Shown in pieces: positions 1 through 6,071 of a DNA stretch of 14,067 nucleotides; position 1 is the stretch's first letter; each line of letters begins with the position of its first letter. The DNA comes from Planctomycetaceae bacterium TMED10 (GTDB lineage Bacteria > Planctomycetota > Planctomycetia > Pirellulales > UBA7805): the NCBI GenBank assembly GCA_002168195.1, contig NHBP01000069.1, positions 34,012-48,078 of the forward strand, given 5' to 3'. The translations under genes and the position numbers were made by a program. Below the pieces are notes generated by a model, which was not told the origin of the DNA, ran no database searches, and saw only the letters and a list, made by a program, of their open reading frames with translations.

Positions 1-965
1 TTGGGCTTGATAATTCGATCGCGAAACCCTTGAAGCACCCCGGGATTCAAGCCCAGGTTCACAAGGTCCAGATCGACATTCGTTCGATCAAGAATCCGAA
101 GTACCACGCTCTCACCAAACATTGTCGGTAACACCGATACCCGCAAATCGACCGGATGCCCTCCGACCGATAACTCAATGCGCCCATCCTGTGGCATACG
201 TCGCTCGGCGATATCCAGATTGGACATGACTTTGATGCGAGTGGTGATGGCGAAGGCGAGATGTCGTGGCGGGGGTACCATTTCATAAAGCACACCATCG
301 GCCTTGACGCGAATACGAAATTCATCTTCGAAAGGCTCAAAATGCAGATCGCTTGCGCGATCCTTGATCGCCAAAAGCAGGACCATGTTGAGCAACTTCC
401 GCACGGGCGCACTATCAGCGATTGCCTCAACGCTCGTTAAATCAATCGCACCCCCCTGGGCACTATCGACCGCAGCAGAGAGCTGGTCGTCGTCCTCCAT
501 ATCCGCAACCAGAGTTTCAAAGCTCTCGCTCGATGAAGCATAATAACGTTCCAACGCGGTATTCACACTTTGCTCAGTCGCAACCACCGGACGTACTTCA
601 TAACCAAGAAATGTACGCAACTCGTCCAGGATCGAGAGCTTCTGCGGGTCGCACATGGCGATGGTGAGCACACTGTCTTTGAGCGACAGAGGAATAATCC
701 GATAGAGTTGCGCCATCGGCTCGGTGATTTGAGCGAGCACATCGGCGTTGAGTGTCAAATCTTCCAATTTGACTACCTGCAAACCCATCTGCTCGGCTAA
801 AGCCTCCGCTAACTGAACATCTGTGATCAGATCGGCATCCATCGCCAATTGACCGATCATTTCATCCGGGCGTTGCTCTTGTTGCTCGAGGACCAACTTC
901 TCAAGAGCCTGCTCATCGAGAAAGCCGAGGTCAACAAAGATTTGTCCTAGCTGTCGGTGTGCCAT
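1..965 (-). CDS. Second PilB/GspE-type assembly ATPase (3' end cut by window edge)
   Basis: This is a hexameric secretion ATPase of the type IV pilus / type II secretion family, which powers pilin or pseudopilin assembly at the inner face of the cytoplasmic membrane. I translated it by hand from the ATG at 965; 321 codons are visible and the frame is open to the left edge. Residues 5-28 and 36-59 form two tandem 24-residue MshEN-type motifs (LG...G.L....L......Q). The N2 domain contains ASDLHFEPFED, then DIAERRMPQDGRIE and LRVSVLPTMFGE, all family hallmarks. The visible protein ends at DRIIKP, about ten residues before the expected Walker A, so the ATPase core lies outside the window. No good Shine-Dalgarno precedes the ATG. 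It starts 57 bases after the pilT stop and is probably in the same transcript. It is a paralogue of the gene at 2166-3881. Whether it serves a pilus or a secretion system cannot be told here. Confidence 0.9.
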   Translation of the reverse strand, partial: MAHRQLGQIFVDLGFLDEQALEKLVLEQQEQRPDEMIGQLAMDADLITDVQLAEALAEQMGLQVVKLEDLTLNADVLAQITEPMAQLYRIIPLSLKDSVLTIAMCDPQKLSILDELRTFLGYEVRPVVATEQSVNTALERYYASSSESFETLVADMEDDDQLSAAVDSAQGGAIDLTSVEAIADSAPVRKLLNMVLLLAIKDRASDLHFEPFEDEFRIRVKADGVLYEMVPPPRHLAFAITTRIKVMSNLDIAERRMPQDGRIELSVGGHPVDLRVSVLPTMFGESVVLRILDRTNVDLDLVNLGLNPGVLQGFRDRIIKP

Positions 966-1022
966 GGAGTTTCATCAAGGGTTGCTGTAGCAGATTCACC
1001 GTTTACAAAAATATTTATCGAT

Positions 1023-2126
1023 CTATTCGACAATCTGTTCTTCTTCCTCAAACACACCGCGTTCCGCATTTGCGATCCGTTCTGCCAAGCCCGCAGCATC
1101 ATTTGCTTTTCCCAAAAGGTCTTCGCGCGCGACGGTGTCATCCTGCCAAAGTTTAAACAAGGCATCGTCCAAAAGCTGCATGCCATGTTTTGTTCCGGTC
1201 TGAATCGCGCTGTTCATCCGGAACGTTTTATTTTCGCGAATCAAATTGGATACCGCGGGGGTCATCACACACATTTCATAGGCCGCCACGCGACCACCCG
1301 TTTTACGGGGCAAGAGGGCCTGCGAGAGTATTCCGATAATGGATGTCGAAAGCTGCGTGCGGATCTGCTCCTGCTGATTGGTCGGAAAGGCATCAATAAT
1401 CCGGTTCACCGTTCCCTGGGCTCCGGTGGTATGCAGTGTGCCAAACACCACGTGCCCGGTTTCAGCGGCGCTGATTGCCGCCTCAATCGTTTCCAAATCG
1501 CGCATTTCACCGACTAAAATCACATCCGGGTCCTGTCGGAGCGCACGCCGAATCGCTTCGGAAAAATTCGGAACATCCACCCCCACCTCACGCTGATTGA
1601 TGGTCGATTTCTTGTGCGTGTGCGTGAACTCAATCGGATCTTCAATCGTGATGATGTGGTGAGACTCATTTTCATTGATGTAGTTGATCATGCTGGCCAG
1701 CGTCGTACTCTTTCCCGATCCGGTGGGTCCGGTCACCAGAAACAGCCCGCGCGGGCGCCGACACAGATTCTCACAGATGCGTGGCAAACCGAGTTTGTCC
1801 ATCGTCAACAGATCACTGGGAATCAGTCGCAGCACCATGGCTACATGCCCCTGCTGCTTGAAGACCGAGACGCGGAACCGGGCTCCCTCACCAAAAGAAA
1901 AACCGAAGTCGGCACTACCAACTTCTTGCAACTCATTCTGCCAACGATCTGGGGTAATACTCTTCATCAGCGCAACGGTGTCCTCAGGCTCGAGAACTTT
2001 GGTCTCCACCTTGCGCAAGCTCCCATCGAGGCGCAGCACGGGGGGCTGTCCCACCGTGATATGCAAATCGCTCGCTCCTTGCTTCACCACGGCCTGCAAT
2101 AATTTTTCGATCAGGATCGTCGCCAC
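1023..2126 (-). CDS. pilT: PilT-type twitching motility retraction ATPase
   Basis: This cytoplasmic hexameric ATPase disassembles type IV pili to pull them back. The 367-residue protein is of usual PilT length, with an N-terminal PAS-like domain (ASDLHITVGQPP at 18-29) and a RecA-like core. Visible motifs are Walker A GPTGSGKST at 133-141, the Asp box ITIEDPIEF at 159-167, ALRQDPDVILVGEMRD at 195-210 (Walker B) and the His box GHVVFGTLHT at 224-233. AVSNLIRENK at 291-300 is the local form of the AIRNLIRE motif that is needed for retraction in PilT proteins. Its length, lack of an MshEN domain and lack of the tetracysteine zinc site separate it from the PilB-like genes on either side. The start is GTG, chosen because AAGGAG lies 7 bases upstream. 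It begins 39 bases after the upstream PilB-like gene ends, so co-transcription is likely. Confidence 0.95.
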   Translation of the reverse strand: MATILIEKLLQAVVKQGASDLHITVGQPPVLRLDGSLRKVETKVLEPEDTVALMKSITPDRWQNELQEVGSADFGFSFGEGARFRVSVFKQQGHVAMVLRLIPSDLLTMDKLGLPRICENLCRRPRGLFLVTGPTGSGKSTTLASMINYINENESHHIITIEDPIEFTHTHKKSTINQREVGVDVPNFSEAIRRALRQDPDVILVGEMRDLETIEAAISAAETGHVVFGTLHTTGAQGTVNRIIDAFPTNQQEQIRTQLSTSIIGILSQALLPRKTGGRVAAYEMCVMTPAVSNLIRENKTFRMNSAIQTGTKHGMQLLDDALFKLWQDDTVAREDLLGKANDAAGLAERIANAERGVFEEEEQIVE

Positions 2127-2133
2127 GTGCCTA

Positions 2134-2139
2134 CTCCTT
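2134..2139 (-). promoter_or_regulatory. Shine-Dalgarno fixing the pilT GTG start
   Basis: AAGGAG reads on the minus strand with a 7-base spacer to the GTG at 2126. It is one of the strongest ribosome binding sites in the window, and it supports GTG over any internal ATG as the pilT start. The nine bases GAGTAGGCA around it also occur directly before the start of the upstream PilB-like gene. Confidence 0.75.
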
Positions 2140-2165
2140 CACAATCGAGCATCTTGACTTTGTAA

Positions 2166-3881
2166 TTAATCGACGGCTTCCGCATCTCTCTTGGCCACAC
2201 GATACACCTCGTCCAGCGTGGTCATTCCCTTGCAGACTTTATCGATGCCATCCCAATAAAGTGTCTCCAAGCCTTCTTTAATTGCCATGCGCCGAATATC
2301 CTGAGTCGAAGCGTTCTCAAATGAAAGTTGTCGAATCTTGGGAGTCATCTGCATCAATTCATAAATTCCAATCCGACCACGATATCCCGACTGCTGGCAA
2401 TTACCGCATCCTTTCCCTTTAAAAAAGGTCGCTTTTTTGGCACGTTCCGGCGATATGCCGGCCTCCTCCAACACTGTGCTGCTGGGCTTAAACGGCGTTT
2501 TGCATTTAGTGCAGACCACACGTACGAGCCGCTGAGCAAGTACCGCCATAATACTGCTGGCCACAAGATAATTCGCGACGCCCATATCGACCAGTCGCGT
2601 AATCGCGCTTGGCGCATCATTGGTGTGCAGCGTGCTGAAGACGAGGTGACCGGTAAGTGATGCCTGAATTCCCATCTCCGCTGTCTCGCTATCGCGCATT
2701 TCACCCACCAGAATAATATTAGGGGCCTGGCGCAATACAGCGCGGATGATACGGGCAAAGTCCAAACCGATATTGTGCTTCACTTCGACTTGATTGATCC
2801 CGGGAAGATAATACTCGACCGGATCTTCGGCCGTAATAATTTTCCTTCCGGGACTGTTGAGTTCATTCAGTGCCGCATAAAGCGTTGTCGTCTTGCCGGA
2901 CCCGGTTGGGCCTGTCACGAGAAAGATGCCATTGGGCCGCTTAATCAGATTAAAAAAGGTCTGAAAGGCTTTTTCACTTAAGCCCAACTGACGAACACCG
3001 ATTTTGATATTATCTTTATCTAACAGCCGCATCACGCAACTCTGCCCATGGTTGGTCGGGAGCATGCTGACGCGCATGTCGAGTTCTTTATCGCCAACGG
3101 TGACTTTGATTCGACCATCTTGGGTCCTGCGTCGCTCGGCAATGTCCATGTGGGCCATGATTTTCAGCCTTGAAAGCAGCGCACTGAGCAAACGTCGAGG
3201 AGGGCTATCGCGCTCCACCAGCACACCGTCAATTCGATAACGGATACGGATGCGATCCTCGAAGGGCTCGATGTGAATATCCGATGCACGCAATTGCACT
3301 GCCTCATTAATAATGAGATGCGCCAAGCGAACGATCGGTGCACTTGTCTCATCGATTTTTTCATCTTCACCAGCTCCCTCCTGCAAGGGATCGGTCTCGG
3401 TAAAATCAATTGCGGTGTCCGTGAAATCCTGCAGCATCGAATCGGCGCTTTCACCCTCGATGGCACCGTAGTAATTATTGATTGCCTGTAAGATATTTTC
3501 GCGGGGAGCAACGGCGACCTCAATTTTGCGGTTCAAGATAAATCGCAATTTATCGAACGCATCCAAATCAAGCGGGTCGCTCACAATGACACGGAGGGCG
3601 TCGTCCTCCTCGGCCATCGGCAGGATCACGTTTTCACGAGCGACCGATTCGGGAACCAATTCGATCACACCCGGCGGAATGGTAATTTCTTCCAGATTGA
3701 TGAAATCAAGTTGATGCTCTGCGGCGATCGCCTGCATGACCTCGTCACCGGTAACGTAACCGAGCCGGATTAAGGCATCGGAGAGATTCGTGCCCGAACC
3801 ACGGGCCATCGACTCGGCTTCTTCGAGTTGATCGGGACTGATCGTGCCCTGACGAATAAGAATTTCGGTGAATTTTGCCAT
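2166..3881 (-). CDS. pilB: PilB/GspE-type assembly ATPase with zinc-binding tetracysteine
   Basis: This ATPase drives polymerisation of pilins or pseudopilins at the inner membrane. The 571 residues match the full family length. The N-terminal 140 residues are an N1 (T2SSE_N/MshEN-like) domain. N2 carries RASDIHIEPFEDRIRIRYRI near 198-217 and DIAERRRTQDGRIKV at 246-260. The RecA core shows Walker A GPTGSGKTT at 324-332, AEDPVEY at 351-357, Walker B NIILVGEMRD at 388-397 and the His box GHLVFSTLHT at 411-420. C457/C460 and C492/C495 form the zinc knuckle typical of PilB and GspE. Before Walker B the common RQDPD appears as RQAPN. Both MshEN repeats have lost the glycine and glutamine of the motif. 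The ATG at 3881 has only a weak GAGGG 10 bases upstream. It is the first gene of a likely pilB-pilT-pilB-like operon. PilB is preferred to GspE because of the pilT neighbour. Confidence 0.92.
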   Translation of the reverse strand: MAKFTEILIRQGTISPDQLEEAESMARGSGTNLSDALIRLGYVTGDEVMQAIAAEHQLDFINLEEITIPPGVIELVPESVARENVILPMAEEDDALRVIVSDPLDLDAFDKLRFILNRKIEVAVAPRENILQAINNYYGAIEGESADSMLQDFTDTAIDFTETDPLQEGAGEDEKIDETSAPIVRLAHLIINEAVQLRASDIHIEPFEDRIRIRYRIDGVLVERDSPPRRLLSALLSRLKIMAHMDIAERRRTQDGRIKVTVGDKELDMRVSMLPTNHGQSCVMRLLDKDNIKIGVRQLGLSEKAFQTFFNLIKRPNGIFLVTGPTGSGKTTTLYAALNELNSPGRKIITAEDPVEYYLPGINQVEVKHNIGLDFARIIRAVLRQAPNIILVGEMRDSETAEMGIQASLTGHLVFSTLHTNDAPSAITRLVDMGVANYLVASSIMAVLAQRLVRVVCTKCKTPFKPSSTVLEEAGISPERAKKATFFKGKGCGNCQQSGYRGRIGIYELMQMTPKIRQLSFENASTQDIRRMAIKEGLETLYWDGIDKVCKGMTTLDEVYRVAKRDAEAVD

Positions 3882-4052
3882 GCCTACTCGGCCCTCAAGG
3901 CAAACACGAAATGCAGTGCTCTACCGCAGATCGGAATGATCGTCACAGGAGCCGCTCTGTTCCATCGCGACTGAATGATCGCAATCCGCCTCACGATTCC
4001 GAAGCAACACTCAGCCGCTAAGTAAAAAAGGACCTAAACCTTTTCATAGACT

Positions 4053-4081
4053 AGACTAATTGGGACCGTGGCTCGCGTCAA
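4053..4081 (-). promoter_or_regulatory. Candidate sigma70-type promoter for the pilB-pilT cluster
   Basis: On the minus strand TTGACG (4081-4076) is followed after exactly 17 bases by TAGTCT (4058-4053), giving 5/6 and 4/6 matches to the housekeeping consensus. It would leave a leader of roughly 165 bases before the ATG at 3881. This is pattern matching only; planctomycete promoters are poorly conserved, so a chance match is possible. Confidence 0.3.
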
Positions 4082-4168
4082 CCAGGACCGGCAAGATGCC
4101 CGCCTGACGATATCCCCTGGTTGGCTACAAAAAGACTTTTTTCAGGGCTTCACCCGTCCCCGAGGGGT

Positions 4169-4531
4169 TTAGCCTTTCAGCGCAACGGGCAACCGATCAA
4201 TCTTTGCCGCCAGGATAAAATCATTTTCAGAGAGACCGCCGATGGCATGCGTCCAGAGTTCCACCGCAACATTGCGGTAGCCTGCGATGTGGAGATCCGG
4301 ATGGTGCCCGTCCTCCTCCGCAACTTCTGCAACTTTATTAAAAAAGTCGATCCCCGCCATAAAATGCTTGACGGTAAAATCTTTGCGGATCCGCTGCCCG
4401 TCCGGCGTCAACTCCCAGCCCTCAAGTTTCTCAAGTTGCGCTACCGCTTGTTCCTGTGTGTACGGCTCCACACCACCTTCACACGGCAAACATTTTTTCT
4501 GAGTCAACTGGTCACATGACATTGCTTCCAT
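4169..4531 (-). CDS. phhB: Pterin-4a-carbinolamine dehydratase (PCD/DCoH family)
   Basis: Family members dehydrate 4a-hydroxytetrahydropterin, the by-product of aromatic amino acid hydroxylases, and so help recycle the pterin cofactor in the cytoplasm. From the ATG at 4531 the protein has 120 residues, the usual size. It shows FTVKHFMAGIDFFNKV at 52-67, HHPDLHI at 76-82, Y85, WTHAIGGL at 93-100 and D104, which is the complete family pattern including the conserved histidines H76, H77 and H95. The N-terminal CLPCEGG at 14-20 is common in bacterial members. A longer reading starting at 4618 is open, but the start at 4531 has AGGAG 8 bases upstream, and the extra 29 residues look unlike the family. 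No aromatic amino acid hydroxylase gene is nearby, so the physiological partner is unknown. It stands alone between non-coding stretches of 287 and 523 bases. Confidence 0.93.
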   Translation of the reverse strand: MEAMSCDQLTQKKCLPCEGGVEPYTQEQAVAQLEKLEGWELTPDGQRIRKDFTVKHFMAGIDFFNKVAEVAEEDGHHPDLHIAGYRNVAVELWTHAIGGLSENDFILAAKIDRLPVALKG

Positions 4532-4539
4532 CAGAGAAA

Positions 4540-4544
4540 CTCCT
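4540..4544 (-). promoter_or_regulatory. Shine-Dalgarno deciding the dehydratase start
   Basis: AGGAG on the minus strand sits 8 bases before the ATG at 4531. It favours that start over the ATG at 4618, which would add 29 residues with no counterpart in the family. Confidence 0.7.
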
Positions 4545-4630
4545 GTAAAGAAAATTGCACCGAGTCGATACCACGCGAGAACTCTGCTCGCCCAGCAGAA
4601 ATTATTCCCACTCGTCACCTATTCGTCAAT

Positions 4631-4662
4631 TACCACCAGAGCACCACTAGAACACCACTAGA
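4631..4662. repeat. 11-bp tandem repeat, about three copies
   Basis: Two copies of (g/a)caccactaga at 4641-4651 and 4652-4662 differ in one base, and a degraded copy, taccaccaga, precedes them at 4631-4640. The unit length is not a multiple of three, which argues against a conserved coding repeat. It is a short minisatellite-like patch in non-coding DNA. Confidence 0.7.
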
Positions 4663-4678
4663 GCAGATTGCATCTTTT

Positions 4679-4714
4679 TGGACGTGTGACTGGACGCGTG
4701 GTTGAACGCGAGGT
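4679..4714. repeat. 12-bp imperfect tandem repeat, three copies
   Basis: Three adjacent 12-base units, tggacgtgtgac, tggacgcgtggt and tgaacgcgaggt, share the core tg(g/a)acg(c/t)g. They lie 16 bases after the 11-bp repeat patch. The array is GC-rich and in non-coding DNA. It could be a slippage product or a cluster of weak protein-binding sites; the sequence does not distinguish these. Confidence 0.6.
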
Positions 4715-4768
4715 GGCACCAAGAAAAATGCCGGTGACAAACGGTTAGAAAAACCAGAGAGGAAAGGG

Positions 4769-4844
4769 GCACCGCGTGGCCGTTCACATGAAATTGCCGG
4801 AGGGCAATTTCTTAGTGACGCCCACCCTAGCAAGCTCGCGGTGC
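4769..4844. repeat. Nested inverted repeat around a perfect 9-bp hairpin
   Basis: The inner hairpin has arms gaaattgcc (4790-4798) and ggcaatttc (4803-4811) with a 4-base loop. Outer arms gcaccgcg (4769-4776) and cgcggtgc (4837-4844) are exact complements. Direct copies of cggttagaa flank the unit at 4742-4750 and 4845-4853. No T-run follows the stem on either strand, so it is not a standard intrinsic terminator. It may be a structured RNA element, a protein-binding site or a small mobile-repeat remnant. Confidence 0.6.
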
Positions 4845-4907
4845 GGTTAGAAGATCGATCGCCAACAGCAGCACAAAAACAAAGATACTCGATAAAATTG
4901 CACTCAT
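4827..4907 (-). CDS. Possible 26-residue single-span membrane peptide
   Basis: From the ATG at 4907 the reading is MSAILSSIFVFVLLLAIDLL followed by TAPRAC and a stop. It is one hydrophobic span of about 17 residues with a short polar tail. A purine run, GCGGGGAAA, ends 4 bases before the ATG and could act as a weak Shine-Dalgarno. The perfect 9-bp hairpin at 4790-4811 lies 15 bases after the stop. Length, hydrophobicity and a following hairpin fit a small membrane protein or a toxin-like peptide, but hydrophobic micro-ORFs also arise by chance. The frame continues upstream to an ATG at 5033, giving a 68-residue reading whose first part looks random. Confidence 0.2.
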   Translation of the reverse strand: MSAILSSIFVFVLLLAIDLLTAPRAC

Positions 4908-5054
4908 TACATTTCCCCGCAACGACTTGAAAACATTTCGAAAACGGCACGATCGCCAGTCCTTGGCTGATTCTCTAGAGAATGAGTTGCCGGGGAGCAA
5001 TGCCGAGTCACAAAAAAATGAACTTTTGGACAAAAATCCTGGAAAATCTGGCTT

Positions 5055-5951
5055 TTAACCGCCAAAAATACCCGTGGCATACCAAATACGATTTTTGCCG
5101 CGATGCATACCGTATGCATAGAGTGGATGGTCTCCAGCCACCGATTTCCAGTGCCCCGCACTCTGTCGCCACGCATGGACACAGCCCAGGCAGGCGGTGA
5201 CGAGCGGTTCATCCGGCCAACTCTCTGCACAAACTTCAACCGGCGGCTTACCGCCAATTTGTGCCCAAATTCGATGGAATCGTGATTCCCAGCGGTGATG
5301 CCCCTGTCGCTGCAGCAAGGCTTGCCGCTGACTGTGCTCCGCCGCTGCCTGACTCAAGGTGGGCGACGCTCCGCCGACGGTACTCCGCGGACCCTCAGGA
5401 TGCATCCGAATCGCATAAATGATCATCCGCTCGGCAAGCGCCCCGGGAGGAAGCTTGAGAAACGTTACAACCGACGACCGGGACTCAAAAGGAGGAGCAT
5501 AGTAAGTCGGTTTTGTGAAAGGTAGAGCACCTATGACCCGACCAAAGGTCTCTTTCATCGGGTCGCCAAAATCGACAACCGCTAACCCCGACGTCTCCTG
5601 CATCGCGTCAAACGCCGGATCCTCAAGAAGCACAATCCTTCGACCCTCGACGCGGAGGGACAAATCCGAAGGCACACGAAGGCAGACATAATTTCCCAGC
5701 AAATGTTGCACTTCTTGGCTGGTACACGTATCAGCCGTAAAACGATCGTGACGCTCATCGGCACTCGATCCCATAAAATGAACGAGTAGGGATTTACCGG
5801 ATTCGATCGCTTGCAGCCGTGCTTGACGATAGTCGGTCAGCCACGCAACATCCCAACTTGGTTTTTCGCTATCGGGGCTGACAGGATGGTCGGAGTATTT
5901 CTCCCCCGAAGCGGTCTGTGATAAAAGCACCACGAGGATTGCAAACCGCAT
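5055..5951 (-). CDS. Secreted protein: thioredoxin-like domain without CxxC plus CAP-like C-terminus
   Basis: From the ATG at 5951 the protein has 298 residues. A signal peptide is clear: MRF, then AILVVLL, then SQTASG, with likely cleavage before E17. Residues about 32-165 resemble thioredoxin-like domains of the Thioredoxin_7/DUF255 kind (W.TDY..A...A...GK.LLVHFMGSS), but the active-site CxxC is replaced by SADE near 63-66, so redox activity of the usual type is unlikely. Residues about 202-298 look like a degenerate CAP/SCP domain: GHHRW at 217-221, CAESW at 241-245, AWRQSAGHW at 260-268 and IWYATGIFG at 289-297, matching the FSH, GEN, W..SPGH and YW...FG landmarks in order. An ATG at 5993 is an alternative start, with AGGGG 4 bases upstream; it would place 14 residues before the signal peptide. 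It lies about 120 bases after gltD on the same strand. No specific function is known to me; an extracytoplasmic role is inferred. Confidence 0.8.
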   Translation of the reverse strand: MRFAILVVLLSQTASGEKYSDHPVSPDSEKPSWDVAWLTDYRQARLQAIESGKSLLVHFMGSSADERHDRFTADTCTSQEVQHLLGNYVCLRVPSDLSLRVEGRRIVLLEDPAFDAMQETSGLAVVDFGDPMKETFGRVIGALPFTKPTYYAPPFESRSSVVTFLKLPPGALAERMIIYAIRMHPEGPRSTVGGASPTLSQAAAEHSQRQALLQRQGHHRWESRFHRIWAQIGGKPPVEVCAESWPDEPLVTACLGCVHAWRQSAGHWKSVAGDHPLYAYGMHRGKNRIWYATGIFGG

Positions 5952-6071
5952 GGTCGACCGGCACGCGAGATTGAAGGCGGCGAAAGATACCATAATACCC
6001 CTGTCGACTCTTCTGTTTGATCGGCTTACGAGCCCCCGACTCGGGTTTCTAAAATTCTGCTGAGAATTCTG

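Larger units (their letters stand above)
4532..5054. other. Gene-poor stretch with repeats, a hairpin and a possible micro-ORF
   Basis: This 523-base interval lies between the dehydratase start and the 3' end of the thioredoxin-like gene. Longer open readings on the minus strand (4630-4950 and 4907-5257) have no recognisable protein pattern, and part of one is made by the tandem repeats, so I do not call them genes. The interval holds two tandem-repeat patches (4631-4662 and 4679-4714), a perfect hairpin (4790-4811) within outer inverted arms, and a possible 26-residue membrane peptide (4827-4907). No recognised riboswitch, tRNA or convincing intrinsic terminator is visible. Confidence 0.6.

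Noticed and set aside
957..1517. 186-codon plus-strand reading antisense to pilT
   Set aside because: It is a shadow of the pilT coding strand, with no recognisable domain and no ribosome binding site.
4026..4044. AAAAGG ... CCTTTT hairpin upstream of the PilB-like gene, considered as a terminator
   Set aside because: The stem is short and mostly A-T with a 7-base loop and no following T-run, and it sits between a candidate promoter and its gene.
4124..4165. CCCCGAGGGG and AAAAAGACTTTTT palindromes after the dehydratase stop, considered as an intrinsic terminator
   Set aside because: The GC stem would have a 2-base loop and is not followed directly by a T-run on the minus strand; the A/T palindrome alone is not a stable stem.
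4630..4950. 106-codon minus-strand reading with a P-R-V-Q-type repeat
   Set aside because: The repeat comes from the 12-bp DNA array; the rest looks random and has no start signal, so I treat it as non-coding.
5103..5119. Perfect inverted repeat atgcatac-c-gtatgcat, resembling an operator
   Set aside because: It lies inside the thioredoxin/CAP-like gene and encodes part of YAYGMHR, a stretch that fits the protein; the codons explain it.
6026..6050. CGAG-CCCCCGA-CTCG stem between gltD and the thioredoxin-like gene, considered as a terminator
   Set aside because: Only four base pairs form, and on the minus strand no T-run follows; it is too weak to call.
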